From NCBI GenBank assembly GCA_024707075.1, contig JANQAK010000006.1:434001-498000 (forward strand): 64,000 nt of DNA. The letters run 5' to 3'. This document shows positions 20,231 through 29,657 of this stretch, piece by piece (the first letter of the stretch is position 1; each line of letters begins with the position of its first letter). The stretch comes from Afipia sp. GTDB taxonomy: Bacteria > Pseudomonadota > Alphaproteobacteria > Rhizobiales > Xanthobacteraceae. The position numbers were made by a program, and so were the translations under genes. Below the pieces are notes generated by a model, which was not told the DNA's origin, did not search any database, and saw only the letters and a program-made list of their open reading frames with translations.

Positions 20231-20656
20231 ATGAAATTTCTGTTGGCCGCATCCGGCCTGCTGCTGCTTGCGTCGCCGCTGCACGCGGACAATCAGGCCG
20301 CCGCCGCAAAGGTCGTGGTCAAGCCGGTGCTCTCCGCGACGGTGACGTCGAGCGGCCAGCCCATCGTGCTGCCGCAGAAAAACGCGCAGGTGCTGGTTTC
20401 GACTTACGAGATTCCGCCCGGGGCTGTGCTGCCGAAGCACAAGCATCCGTTTCCGCGCTACGGCTACGTGCAGGCAGGCACCATTGCGGTGACCAACATC
20501 GACACCGGCAAGACCGAGACCTTCAAGACCGGCGACTTCATCCTCGAGGCGGTCGATCAATGGCACTATGGCGCGACGGTTGGCACGGAGACGGCCAGGC
20601 TGCTGGTCATCGACATGGTCGAGAAGGGGCAGGCCAACGTGGTGTTGCAGAAGTAG
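20231..20656 (+). CDS. Secreted cupin-domain protein
   Basis: 141 residues. A signal peptide (MKFLLAASGLLLLASPLHA, residues 1-19) precedes a single cupin domain. The metal-binding first motif reads PKHKHPFPRYGYVQAG (about 75-90) and the second includes DQWHYGATVG (about 114-123). Periplasmic cupins of this sort often bind metal and have no assigned reaction. The ATG at 20231 directly starts the signal peptide. Probably an operon partner of the upstream monooxygenase. Confidence 0.82.
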   Translation: MKFLLAASGLLLLASPLHADNQAAAAKVVVKPVLSATVTSSGQPIVLPQKNAQVLVSTYEIPPGAVLPKHKHPFPRYGYVQAGTIAVTNIDTGKTETFKTGDFILEAVDQWHYGATVGTETARLLVIDMVEKGQANVVLQK

Positions 20657-20783
20657 GGACTGCGGTGCTGTGCCCGTCGCGACCCGCGCAGCGGCGGATC
20701 GGTGCTCATGCCTATGGAGGCATTGCCTTCCTGTGCCGGAGATTCCATTCTCCCGGTCCCTCTTCCTGAAAACAAAAAGAAAC

Positions 20784-22079
20784 ATGACCCAGTCCTCCCG
20801 CGACCGCCTCGAACAAGCCCTCAATCGCATTTCCGATCCCAAAGGCGAGGGCGCGCGCGCCTGTCTCACGATTTATGCCGACGCCGCGCGCAAGGCCGCC
20901 GATGCCGCCGACGCGCGCACAAAATCCGGCACGCCGCTTGGCCCGCTCGATGGCGCGATCGTCACCGTCAAGGATCTGTTCGACATCAAGGGCGAGGTCA
21001 CCCGCGCCGGTTCGCGCGTGCTGCCCACACGCAGCAAGCCCGCGGTGGCGGATGCGGCTATCGTCACGCGGCTGCGTGAGGCGGGCGCGGTGATCGTCGC
21101 GAAAACCAACATGACCGAGTTCGCCTATTCAGGCCTCGGCGCCAACCCTCACTTCGGCACGCCGGGCAATCCGGCGGACCGCAAGCGTGTGCCCGGCGGC
21201 TCGTCCTCCGGTGCGGCGGTCGCGGTGGCCGATGGCATGTGCGAGATCGGCATCGGCTCCGATACCGGCGGCTCGACCCGCATTCCGGCGGCGTTCTGCG
21301 GCGTCACCGGCTTCAAGCCGACGGTGAAGCGCGTGCCGCGCACCGGCGCGTTCCCACTGTCATTCACGCTCGACTCAGTTGGCCCCATCGCGCGCAGCGT
21401 CGCCGATTGCGCCAATGCCGATGCGGTCATGGCGGGCGAGACTCCGTCGCCACTCGCGACGGTTGACCTCAAGGGTGTACGCGCCGGATTCGCGCAGGGC
21501 TACGTCATCGAGGGCCTCGACGAGACCGTGGGCAAGGCGTTTCCGCAAGCCTTGGCGAAACTCGCGCCGCACTGGAAAGGCTCCGACATCAGGCTTGACG
21601 CGCTGGACATCATGCACGCCGCCAATGCGCGCGGCGGCATCGCGCCGCCGGAGGCCTATGCGATCCATCGCGAACTGCTGGCGGAAGCCGGCGAGGGCGT
21701 CGATCCCAACGTGCGGGCGCGCCTGCTGCGCTCGGCCAATGTCAGCGCCGCCGACTACATTCTCGCCATGCGCGACCGCGAGCGCGGCATTGCGCAGATG
21801 GACACCGTGTTCGACAAGGTCGATGTGCTGGTGATGCCGACCACGCCCATCGTCGCGCCGACCATGGATGAGGTGTCGACGGCGGAAGGCTTCACGGCGA
21901 AGAACACCCTGGCGCTGCGCAACACCGCGATCTGGAATTTCTTCGATGTCTGCGCGATCTCGCTGCCGATGCGTTTTGGCAATGCGCTGCCTTGCGGGCT
22001 GATGCTGGTCGGCCGCCACGGCGAGGATCGCAAGCTGCTTGCGATTGCGGCGGCGGTGGAGCGGCAGTTGGGGGTGTGA
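20784..22079 (+). CDS. Amidase signature family hydrolase
   Basis: 431 residues. The Ser-cisSer-Lys triad is seen: Lys in GAIVTVKDLFDIKG near residue 65, the cis-Ser in VPGGSSSGAAVAVADG near 140, and the nucleophile in SDTGGSTRIPAAFCGVTGFKPT near 165. The family cleaves amides, including urea-type and indole-acetamide substrates; specificity cannot be read. Start ATG 20784 (MTQSSRDRLEQAL). A longer open frame upstream is in the intergenic region and is rejected. A REP doublet follows the stop. Confidence 0.9.
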   Translation: MTQSSRDRLEQALNRISDPKGEGARACLTIYADAARKAADAADARTKSGTPLGPLDGAIVTVKDLFDIKGEVTRAGSRVLPTRSKPAVADAAIVTRLREAGAVIVAKTNMTEFAYSGLGANPHFGTPGNPADRKRVPGGSSSGAAVAVADGMCEIGIGSDTGGSTRIPAAFCGVTGFKPTVKRVPRTGAFPLSFTLDSVGPIARSVADCANADAVMAGETPSPLATVDLKGVRAGFAQGYVIEGLDETVGKAFPQALAKLAPHWKGSDIRLDALDIMHAANARGGIAPPEAYAIHRELLAEAGEGVDPNVRARLLRSANVSAADYILAMRDRERGIAQMDTVFDKVDVLVMPTTPIVAPTMDEVSTAEGFTAKNTLALRNTAIWNFFDVCAISLPMRFGNALPCGLMLVGRHGEDRKLLAIAAAVERQLGV

Positions 22080-22112
22080 GGGAGGAAACGTGGGGCCCGT
22101 TACACATGCGGT

Positions 22113-22239
22113 GTCGTCCCCGCGAAGGCGGGGACCCATAACCACCGATCTCAGCCGTGGACAAAGGAAGAGAGACCCATCCTCTCATTGCTGATTGATG
22201 GTTCAGGGAGTATGGGTCCCCGCTTTCGCGGGGACGACG
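22113..22239. repeat. Paired REP hairpins (REP doublet), copy 2
   Basis: Same layout and inner flanks as the copy at 17569: outer hairpins of GTCCCCGC-GCGGGGAC type, inner flanks cccataaccaccga and gttcagggagtatggg. It fills the convergent gap between the amidase and the FAH-family gene. Confidence 0.8.
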
Positions 22240-22264
22240 TGGAGGGGATGAAGGGCGCGTAGCC

Positions 22265-22960
22265 TCACCCGATCGCAACCTTCAGCGTGCCGATGCCATC
22301 GATGCCGGCCTCGACCTTGTCGCCGGGCTGGAGTGCTGCGACGCCGGCCGGCGTGCCGGTCATGACGATGTCGCCCGCTCCGAGCGAAACCTGTAGCGAG
22401 AGCTTTGCGATGATCTCCGGCACGTTCCAGATCATCTCGGACAGGTCGCCCTTCTGCTTCTCGGTGCCGTTGACCGAGAGCCAGATCTTGCCCTTCACCG
22501 GATGGCCGATCTCGGCGGCGGGGCGCAGCGCGCCGCAGGGCGCGGACTGGTCGAACGACTTGCCGATCTCCCACGGCTGCTCCTTCTTGCGCGACGCCAT
22601 CTGCAAATCGCGGCGGGTGAGGTCGATGCCGACGCCGTAGCCGTAGACGCAATCGAGCGCCTTGGCCGGATCGATGTTCGCGCCGCCGCTTTTCAGCGCG
22701 ACGACCAGTTCGACCTCGTGCTGGAAATCCTTGGTCAGCGACGGATAGGGGATCGTCGCGCCATCCTGCGCGATCATGTCGGCATGCTTGGCGAAGAAGA
22801 ACGGCGGCTGGCGCTCGTCGTTGCCGAGTTCGCGGATGTGTTCGAGATAATTCCGCCCCACGCACCAGATGCGGCGCACCGGGAATGATTTCGCTTCACC
22901 GGCAACGGGAATGGATGGCTGCGTTGGAGTGGCAATGACGAACGGTGCGCTGGCGCTCAT
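22265..22960 (-). CDS. Fumarylacetoacetate hydrolase family protein
   Basis: 231 residues, a short FAH-fold enzyme. RRIWCVGRNYLEHIREL, then PPFFFAKHADMI, DFQHEVELVVAL (metal-ligand Glu pair) and GYGVGIDLTRRDLQ are the usual landmarks, with IVMTGTPAGVAAL near the end. Family members are hydrolases, decarboxylases or acylpyruvases acting on 2-oxo acids. The start is the ATG at 22960 (MSASAPFV); the open frame beyond it overlaps the ABC transporter gene and is rejected. It lies 49 bases downstream of that transporter on the same strand. Confidence 0.9.
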   Translation of the reverse strand: MSASAPFVIATPTQPSIPVAGEAKSFPVRRIWCVGRNYLEHIRELGNDERQPPFFFAKHADMIAQDGATIPYPSLTKDFQHEVELVVALKSGGANIDPAKALDCVYGYGVGIDLTRRDLQMASRKKEQPWEIGKSFDQSAPCGALRPAAEIGHPVKGKIWLSVNGTEKQKGDLSEMIWNVPEIIAKLSLQVSLGAGDIVMTGTPAGVAALQPGDKVEAGIDGIGTLKVAIG

Positions 22961-23009
22961 GACAAATCCGGGGCTGGGGAAGGAAACGGGGGAAGACTGG
23001 AAATTGATC

Positions 23010-24812
23010 TTAGGCGCTGGCTGCGATGGGGGCCAGCGGGTTGGTTTCACGGTGCTGCAAGCGGAAGAACGAGGCATAGCGTCCGCCGCGCCGCAGCAGA
23101 TCGTCGTGACGGCCGGTCTCGACGATGGCGCCGTTCTCGATGACCAGGATCTGGTCGGAATGCATGATGGTGTGCAGGCGATGCGCGATCACGATGGTGG
23201 TGCGGCTCTGGCAGAGATGCTCGATGGCTTCCTGCACCTGTTTCTCGGACTCCGAATCCAGCGCGGCGGTGGCCTCGTCCAGCAGGATGATCGGCGCGTC
23301 CTTCACCAGCGCGCGGGCAATGGCGATGCGCTGGCGCTGGCCGCCGGACAGTTGCGTGCCGTGTTCGCCGACCGGCGTGTCGTAGCCGAGCGGGAAACTC
23401 ATGATGAAGTCATGGGCGCAGGCGGCCTTGGCGGCGTCGATGATCTCCGCCTCCGTCGCACCGATCCTGCCGAAGGCGATGTTCTCGCGGATGGTGTCGC
23501 GGAACAGGTAGACGTCCTGCCCGACATAGGCAGTCTGCTGGCGCAGCGAACGCCGTGACACGTCGGAAATGATCTGCCCGTCGATCACGATGGCGCCGAA
23601 CTTCGCTTCGTAAAGCCGCAGCAGCAACGCCAGCACGGTGGACTTGCCGCCGCCGGACGGTCCGACCAGCGCCGTGATCTTGCCGGGCTCCGCAACGAAG
23701 CTCATGCGGTTGAGCACGGTCTCGTTGCCACGATAAGCGAAAGTCACATCGCGGAATTCGACCTGCGCGGTGGTCAGTTGCAGCGCCGGCTTGTCGCTGT
23801 CGTCGGGTTCGCTTGCCGGGCTGTCGACGATCTCGAGCAGCTTGCGCGCGCCGATCAGGTAGCTGTTCAGTTCGATGTTGAGGCGCGCGAGCCGCTTGGC
23901 CGGCTCATAGGCCAGCAGGAACGCGGTGATGAACGAGAAGAACTGCCCCGGCGTCGCGCCGGTCGCGATGATGCGATAGCCGCCATACATCAGGCAGCCG
24001 GCGATGGCGAAGCCGCCGAGGGTTTCCATCAGCGGGCTGGAACGGCTCTGCACCCGCGCCATCTTGTTGGCGTTGGCCTCGACGATCCCGATGTTCCTGT
24101 CGATCCGCGCCTGCATGGTGTCTTCAAGTGTAAACGCCTTCACCGTGCGGATGCCTTGCAGGGATTCCTGCATGGTTTCGAGAATGTCGGCCGTGCCGGT
24201 GAACTGGTCGTGTGCGAGACGCTTGATCCGCTTCACCAGCTTGCGGATGACGAACATTGCGGGTGGCGCGACCAGCAATCCGGACAGCGACATCCACGGG
24301 TCCTGAATCACCATCACGGCGGCAAGGCCAATCAGCGACAGCAAATCGCGGCCGACTGCGTTGATCAGAAGACTCAGGACCTGGGTGACGGATTGCGCGC
24401 CGGCGGTCAGCCGCGCCAGAAATTCAGAGGAATGACGTTCGGAATAAAAGCCGACGTTCTCGCGCATCAACTTGGCGAACAACCGGCGCTGATTGCTGGC
24501 GAGGATGGCGTTGCTGATCTTGGAGAGGATGACCGTATGGCCGTAGGTCGCAGCACCCTTGAGCGTGAACAGCACGATGATCGCCAGCGACAGCATGACA
24601 ATGCCGTTGATGCTGCGATTGACGTAGGTCTGATTGATCACTTCGCCGAGCAGCCAGGCGGATGCCGCCGTGGCTCCGGCGGATATCGCCATCAGCGTGA
24701 ACGCGACGGCATAGCGCCGCCAATGCTGGAGGCCCTGTTCGGTGACCAGGCGGCGGATCAGGGCCGCCGCGCCATAGGGGTCGTCGGTAATCTTGCGTGG
24801 AAGCTCGGTCAT
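23010..24812 (-). CDS. ABC transporter, fused membrane and ATPase domains (MsbA-like)
   Basis: 600 residues, a half-transporter acting as dimer in the inner membrane. The first ~320 residues hold six membrane spans (for example ITLMAISAGATAASAWLLG and NGIVMLSLAIIVLFTLKG). The ATPase follows: Walker A GPSGGGKST near 390, signature LSGGQRQRIAIARA near 490, Walker B PIILLDEATAALD, and H-loop IAHRLHT. MsbA-type exporters flip lipid A-core or other lipids. Its place near galE and heptosyltransferase genes supports an envelope lipid role. Start MTELPRKI at 24812, with the longer open frame excluded for lack of conserved sequence. Confidence 0.9.
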   Translation of the reverse strand: MTELPRKITDDPYGAAALIRRLVTEQGLQHWRRYAVAFTLMAISAGATAASAWLLGEVINQTYVNRSINGIVMLSLAIIVLFTLKGAATYGHTVILSKISNAILASNQRRLFAKLMRENVGFYSERHSSEFLARLTAGAQSVTQVLSLLINAVGRDLLSLIGLAAVMVIQDPWMSLSGLLVAPPAMFVIRKLVKRIKRLAHDQFTGTADILETMQESLQGIRTVKAFTLEDTMQARIDRNIGIVEANANKMARVQSRSSPLMETLGGFAIAGCLMYGGYRIIATGATPGQFFSFITAFLLAYEPAKRLARLNIELNSYLIGARKLLEIVDSPASEPDDSDKPALQLTTAQVEFRDVTFAYRGNETVLNRMSFVAEPGKITALVGPSGGGKSTVLALLLRLYEAKFGAIVIDGQIISDVSRRSLRQQTAYVGQDVYLFRDTIRENIAFGRIGATEAEIIDAAKAACAHDFIMSFPLGYDTPVGEHGTQLSGGQRQRIAIARALVKDAPIILLDEATAALDSESEKQVQEAIEHLCQSRTTIVIAHRLHTIMHSDQILVIENGAIVETGRHDDLLRRGGRYASFFRLQHRETNPLAPIAASA

Positions 24813-24931
24813 CCGCGTTCCATTGACGGCTGGCGTGTTCGGGCGCCCCGTCAGGGTTATGCGATGCCTCTCCTTGCCCGCTATGGGCCGGATTTTCAAG
24901 CTGAATCAGGGACTTTTCGGTCGATTCTGCG

Positions 24932-25945
24932 TTATGCAGAAGCCTTCTGCTGGCCGTCGCTATGGCGCTCTGAAAGCAATTTTTCTTCCCATGCCAGCGC
25001 GTGGCGAGCGATGGTGTCGAGGCTGTCGTATTGCGGGGTCCAGTCCAGTGTCGCGCGAATGCGCGCGGTGTCCGCGATCATGGTCATGATGTCGCCGGGC
25101 CGGCGCTCGGCATACTGGACCGCGAAATTGCGGCCCGATTCCCGGCGCACCGCTTCGATGGTCTCCAGCACCGAATAGCCGCGACCGTAGCCGCAATTCA
25201 GCGTCGTCGACGGGCCTCCTTGTTCGAGATACATCAGCGCCGCGCAATGCGCCTGCGCCAGATCGGTGACATGGATGAAATCGCGGATGCAGCTTCCGTC
25301 CTGCGTCGGATAATCCGTTCCGAACACATCGATCTTGGCGCGCTGGCCGGTGGCGGCCTCGACCGCGATCTTCAGGAGATGCGTCGCGCCGGCGGTGGCA
25401 AGGCCGATGCGGGCCTGCGGATCGGCGCCGGCGACGTTGAAGTAGCGCAACACGACGTAGTGCATGCCGTGCGCGGTGGCGACATCGTGCAGCATGATTT
25501 CCGTCATCAGCTTCGACGATCCGTAGGGCGACAGCGGCCGGGTCGGCGCTTCCTCGGCAACCGGCATCTGGTCCGGATTGCCGTAGACCGCGGCGGTCGA
25601 CGAAAAGATGAAGCGGCTGATGTTGCACTTCACGGCAGCATTCAGGAGATTGCGCGTCGTCATGGTGTTGTTGCGGTAATAACCCAGCGGATCGCGCAGT
25701 GAATCCGGCACCACCACCGAGCCTGCGAAATGGATGATCGAACTGACATTGTGCTGGGCGATCACGCCTTCAACGAGATTTTCGTCCGCGGCGTCGCCGA
25801 TGAACAGCGGCACGCCCTCTGGCAGGAACTGCGAGAAGCCGGTCGAGAGATTGTCGATGACCACGACATTGGCGCCCGCGTCCACCAGCGCACGAACTGT
25901 ATGGCTGCCGATGTAACCTGCGCCGCCGGTGACCAGTACTGTCAT
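24932..25945 (-). CDS. galE: UDP-glucose 4-epimerase
   Basis: 337 residues. Interconverts UDP-glucose and UDP-galactose to supply galactose for surface glycans. TVLVTGGAGYIGSHT is the NAD loop, IFSSTAAVYGNP holds the catalytic Ser/Thr and PLSPYGSSKLMTE the Tyr-xxx-Lys pair; VLRYFNVAGADP completes the set. Start ATG at 25945 (MTVLVTGG); the longer open frame to 26116 is not conserved-looking. Minus strand, 119 bases upstream of the ABC exporter and divergent from waaC. Confidence 0.95.
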   Translation of the reverse strand: MTVLVTGGAGYIGSHTVRALVDAGANVVVIDNLSTGFSQFLPEGVPLFIGDAADENLVEGVIAQHNVSSIIHFAGSVVVPDSLRDPLGYYRNNTMTTRNLLNAAVKCNISRFIFSSTAAVYGNPDQMPVAEEAPTRPLSPYGSSKLMTEIMLHDVATAHGMHYVVLRYFNVAGADPQARIGLATAGATHLLKIAVEAATGQRAKIDVFGTDYPTQDGSCIRDFIHVTDLAQAHCAALMYLEQGGPSTTLNCGYGRGYSVLETIEAVRRESGRNFAVQYAERRPGDIMTMIADTARIRATLDWTPQYDSLDTIARHALAWEEKLLSERHSDGQQKASA

Positions 25946-26155
25946 GAGTTCCAAACCTGTTTCAGCGCGCTCCGTTCGTCGCGCTTGTCTTGCGCAATGT
26001 GGGGCGAAGTTGTTTCCGGAAGTTTGCCGATGAACGATGGAAATGGGGTATAAACCCGGACTTTCCCGGCGAGATCCGGTCGCTTTTCCTGCCTGAAACC
26101 GCTTTATGGTTTCCAAAACGTAACGCCGTTCACGAGTTTCAAGCCGATTACGCCG

Positions 26156-27106
26156 ATGCCCGGTATCCTGTTCATCAAGACATCATCGCTCGGCGATGTG
26201 GTGCATCACATGCCGGCCGTCACCGACGCGCGCGCGCATTATCCCGATGCGCGGCTGACTTGGGTTGTCGAAGAGGCGTTCGCGCCGCTGGCGCGGCTTC
26301 ATCCGGCCATCGACGAGGTGATTGCTATTTCGACGCGGCGCTGGCGGTCGCGGCTTCTGCAACCGGCGACATGGAATGAAATCTCTGCATTCAAGACGAA
26401 GCTGCGTTCGGTGAATGCCGGCAAAGTTATCGACACGCAGGGCTTGATCCGTTCCGCGCTGATCGCGCGAACTGCCGAGGGCGAACGTCATGGTTATGAT
26501 GCGTCGAGCATCAAAGAACCGGTGGCGTCATGGTTCTACGATGTGAAGCACAAGGTCGCTCGCGATCAGCATGCGGTGGCGCGCAATCGTGCGCTCACCG
26601 GCCTGAGTCTCGGTTACTCGCCCGATGCACAGATCGATTACGGGCTGGTCAAGCCGCCGAAGGACGGCGGCGCGCCTTACGCCGTGCTGCTGCACGGCAC
26701 GTCGCGCGCGGCGAAGGAATGGCGCGAGGTCGACTGGATCGGCACCGGCAAATGGCTGCGCGGGCGGGGCATCGATGTTGTATTGCCATGGGGGAATGAA
26801 GCCGAGCGCCTGCGCTGCGAACGGCTCGCTGCGGCCATCCCCGGAAGCCGCATTCTGGAACGCCAGCCGCTCGATGCCACGGCGAAAGTGATCGCCAATG
26901 CCGCGCTGGTTATCGGCGTTGATACCGGTTTGCTGCATCTGGCGGCGGCTTACAGCGCGCCGCTGATCGCGGTGTTTCTCGCCACCGATCCGGGATTGAC
27001 GGGGCCGGTCGGCAACGGATCGATCACGGTGGTCGGCGGGAAGGGCGTCTATCCGTCATTCGAGCGAGTGATCGAGGCGGCGGAGAAGTTGCCGCTTGTG
27101 AGCTGA
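26156..27106 (+). CDS. waaC: Lipopolysaccharide heptosyltransferase I
   Basis: 316 residues of family GT9. Adds the first heptose to the Kdo-lipid A acceptor at the inner membrane face. ILFIKTSSLGDVVHHMPAV is the characteristic start, KVIDTQGLIRSAL follows near residue 90, and VIGVDTGLLHLAAA near 257 is the ADP-heptose-binding DTG-H motif. Starts at the ATG of MPGILFIK. It is the first gene of the heptose region but on the opposite strand to gmhB-gmhA-waaF, so it has its own promoter in the 210-base gap shared with galE. Confidence 0.94.
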   Translation: MPGILFIKTSSLGDVVHHMPAVTDARAHYPDARLTWVVEEAFAPLARLHPAIDEVIAISTRRWRSRLLQPATWNEISAFKTKLRSVNAGKVIDTQGLIRSALIARTAEGERHGYDASSIKEPVASWFYDVKHKVARDQHAVARNRALTGLSLGYSPDAQIDYGLVKPPKDGGAPYAVLLHGTSRAAKEWREVDWIGTGKWLRGRGIDVVLPWGNEAERLRCERLAAAIPGSRILERQPLDATAKVIANAALVIGVDTGLLHLAAAYSAPLIAVFLATDPGLTGPVGNGSITVVGGKGVYPSFERVIEAAEKLPLVS

Positions 27107-27184
27107 AGTTTGCGGATAGAATAAATCACGTTCAACATCCCGCTTTCGCGGGAATGAGCGGCGTATATTGCAAGATATGATGTT

Positions 27185-27712
27185 TTATCGCCGTGCGAGA
27201 ATGTCGCCGACAAATCCCGCAATATCCTCTCCCGAAAACAGGAAGCCTGCGATGCCGGCGGCCGAGCCTGCATCGAGATCGCGTTGCTTGTCGCCGATCA
27301 CGAAGCTGCGCTCCTTGTCGACCGGCCAGTGCTTCATCAGATCGAGAACCATACCCGGCCCCGGCTTCCGCCAGTCGCACTCGCGCGTGTAGGCGGCCAC
27401 GACTCCGTCGGGGTGATGCGGACAGAAGCGAAAGTCGTCGATGCGGGCGCCCTCGCGCGCCAGTTCATCGCGCATCCAGCCGTGAAGCGCGCGCACGTCA
27501 TCCTCGGAGAAAAAGCCGCGCGCGACGCCAGACTGGTTGGTAAAGACGAAGACCAGATAGCCCGCATCGTTCAGCTTCTTGACGGCATTGGCGATGCCCG
27601 GCATCCATCGCAGTCTGTCGCGGGTGCCGACATAGGCATCGTCGAGGTTGACGACGCCGTCGCGGTCGAGGAAAGCCGCAGGTTTCTGCGCGGACTGGTT
27701 GCCGCTGGTCAT
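27185..27712 (-). CDS. gmhB: D-glycero-D-manno-heptose 1,7-bisphosphate 7-phosphatase
   Basis: 175 residues of the HAD superfamily. Removes the 7-phosphate in ADP-heptose synthesis. [13 protein letters not shown] is the DxD motif with the nucleophilic Asp, [13 protein letters not shown] follows, then the zinc-site region with [10 protein letters not shown] and [11 protein letters not shown], and [11 protein letters not shown] ends the active site. The ATG at 27712 overlaps the gmhA stop as ATGA, so the two are translated together. A longer open frame to 27835 lies inside gmhA and is rejected. Confidence 0.94.
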   Translation of the reverse strand: MTSGNQSAQKPAAFLDRDGVVNLDDAYVGTRDRLRWMPGIANAVKKLNDAGYLVFVFTNQSGVARGFFSEDDVRALHGWMRDELAREGARIDDFRFCPHHPDGVVAAYTRECDWRKPGPGMVLDLMKHWPVDKERSFVIGDKQRDLDAGSAAGIAGFLFSGEDIAGFVGDILARR

Positions 27713-28302
27713 TTTGCTTTCGTCGCGTCGATCAGCATCTGTTCGACCTCGTCGCAGATCGCGTGCATCGCCATCATGTGGATTTGCTGAATCACGGGCG
27801 TGTCGTCGGTCGGCGATACGAACAAGTGATCGCACAAGGCGCGCAGGCTTTCGCCCTTGGTGCCGGTGAAGCCGACTGTGGTCACGCCCAAATCTCGCGC
27901 GGTTTTCAGCGCCGCAAGGATATTCGGCGAGCGGCCCGATGTCGTGAGTGCAAACAGGACGTCGCCGCGGCGCGCCAGTCCCTGGATCTGTCGCGCAAAG
28001 ATCTGCTCGAAACCGTAATCATTGGCAATGGCGGTCAGCGCGGAGGTGTCTGTGGTCAGCGCGATCGCCGCCCAGCCGGCACGCTCCTGCTTGTAGCGGC
28101 CGACGATTTCCGCCGCGATGTGCTGGGCGTCGGCGGCGCTGCCGCCATTCCCGATCAGCAGCAGTTTGTTTCCGGACGTCAGCGCATCCGCGACCGCGCG
28201 CGCGATGGTGTGCGTCGTCGCGAGCAGGTCGGTGCTCTGCACGGCCTTGGTCAGCCCGGCGAGCGAGCTTTGGAAATGCGCGACAATCCGATCCTGGCTC
28301 AC
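27709..28302 (-). CDS. gmhA: Sedoheptulose 7-phosphate isomerase
   Basis: 197 residues of the SIS-domain family. Converts sedoheptulose 7-phosphate to D-glycero-D-manno-heptose 7-phosphate, the first step of ADP-heptose synthesis. [25 protein letters not shown] (from about residue 45) is the diagnostic active-site block, followed by [22 protein letters not shown] and [15 protein letters not shown]; the catalytic His is in [16 protein letters not shown]. Overlaps gmhB by four bases and lies 81 bases downstream of waaF. Confidence 0.96.
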   Translation of the reverse strand: MSQDRIVAHFQSSLAGLTKAVQSTDLLATTHTIARAVADALTSGNKLLLIGNGGSAADAQHIAAEIVGRYKQERAGWAAIALTTDTSALTAIANDYGFEQIFARQIQGLARRGDVLFALTTSGRSPNILAALKTARDLGVTTVGFTGTKGESLRALCDHLFVSPTDDTPVIQQIHMMAMHAICDEVEQMLIDATKAK

Positions 28303-28383
28303 ATGTCACCGCGTTCGTTCAGGTTGCACGTCAAGTGGTAGTCACAGCGGGATAGAGCCGCAAGTGCGGCCATCGCCCGATAC

Positions 28384-29454
28384 TTAATGCGTGGCATCGG
28401 CTGCCGCCATCACGCCTTGCGCAACCTCCACGACCTGCGATGCGGGGATGTCGCGCATGCAGTGATGATCGTTCTGGGTGCAGACAGGCCGATGACAGGG
28501 CTGGCAGGGCAGGTCGGTGGCGCGCTTGATGGTGGCGGCGAGGCCGTTCAGCGGCGCCCAGTGATACGGGCTGGTCGGGCCGAAAATTCCGATGGCAGGC
28601 GTGCCGATTGCGGCCGCGATATGCATCAGGCCGGAGTCGTTGGAAATCACGGTTTTTGCCGCCGCCATTGCCATGATGCCGTTGCGCAGGTCGGTTCCGG
28701 TCAGGTCGCGCACGCGCGGTCCCGCAAAATTGACGATCTCGGCGGCGATGGCCTTTTCGCCCGGTCCGCCGACCACCCAGACATCCAGCCCCTGTTCGGC
28801 GAACATCCGCGCCGCTTCCCCATAGTAGGTCCAGCGCTTCGAGGCCCCGACCGATCCCGGCGCCAGCGCGACCGCGGCGCTGTCGCCGAGGTCGTTCTTC
28901 TGCCGCCACGCTGCGACCTCCGCCGGGGGCACCACAAGCTGCGGCACCGGCCATGCCTTCGGCAGCGGCGCATCGGAAGGCAGAGCGAGCGCGGCGTTCT
29001 TGTCGATGAAGCGGGGCATCTTCCGCTCGCCCCAGCGCCAGTCGTTGATGAGCCCAAACCGCACCTCACCGACGAAACCCGTCCGCTGGGGAATGCCGGC
29101 GAGGGTGGGAGCAATGGCGGATTTCCAGGTCCGGGGCAGCACCAGGGCCGTGCCGTAGCCAGCGGCGCGAAGTTGCTGGGCCAGCGCCCACTGCCTTTTC
29201 AGGGCCAGCCGCCCGCGCGGCAGGTCCCAGACAATGCCCCGCCGAACGCCGGGCATGTAGTCCACCAGCGGGGCGCAGAGGCTCGTGACCAGGAGATCGA
29301 CCGGACGGTTGGGCCAGCGTTCCTTGAGAACCCGGACGACGGTATGGCCACGCACGAAATCGCCAATCCACATATACGGAATGACCAGAATCGGACTGGT
29401 TTCCGAGGGATCGGGCGTTACCCGCAAGTCACTTAGAAATGAATTTATATTCAT
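28384..29454 (-). CDS. waaF: Lipopolysaccharide heptosyltransferase II
   Basis: 356 residues of GT9. Adds the second inner-core heptose. ILVIPYMWIGDFVRGHT replaces the more usual RIGDAV start, WKSAIAPTLAGIPQRTGF and ALAPGSVGASKRW are typical of WaaF, and TVISNDSGLMHIAAAIG near 260 is the ADP-heptose-binding SGLMH motif. The C-terminal part has PCQPCHRPVC and HHCMRDI, the cysteine-rich tail found in many WaaF. Heads the minus-strand waaF-gmhA-gmhB run and faces hldD across a 203-base promoter gap. Confidence 0.92.
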   Translation of the reverse strand: MNINSFLSDLRVTPDPSETSPILVIPYMWIGDFVRGHTVVRVLKERWPNRPVDLLVTSLCAPLVDYMPGVRRGIVWDLPRGRLALKRQWALAQQLRAAGYGTALVLPRTWKSAIAPTLAGIPQRTGFVGEVRFGLINDWRWGERKMPRFIDKNAALALPSDAPLPKAWPVPQLVVPPAEVAAWRQKNDLGDSAAVALAPGSVGASKRWTYYGEAARMFAEQGLDVWVVGGPGEKAIAAEIVNFAGPRVRDLTGTDLRNGIMAMAAAKTVISNDSGLMHIAAAIGTPAIGIFGPTSPYHWAPLNGLAATIKRATDLPCQPCHRPVCTQNDHHCMRDIPASQVVEVAQGVMAAADATH

Positions 29455-29657
29455 TTATTCAAAGACTTTGCGGCGGTTCTTCATGGCTGGGGAGAATTCT
29501 GCACGATCAGCCGGTTACCGCGTCGTCTGTGCGGCGTCCAGATGCGTTTTAGTCCTTTTCACGGGGTGCCAGCCCTTCACCACATGAGCGGACGTGAGTT
29601 GCCTGCCGGGCGGGAGTGAGGCAAAGGTGACCCGCGTTAATCGGGCGGGATTCCTTC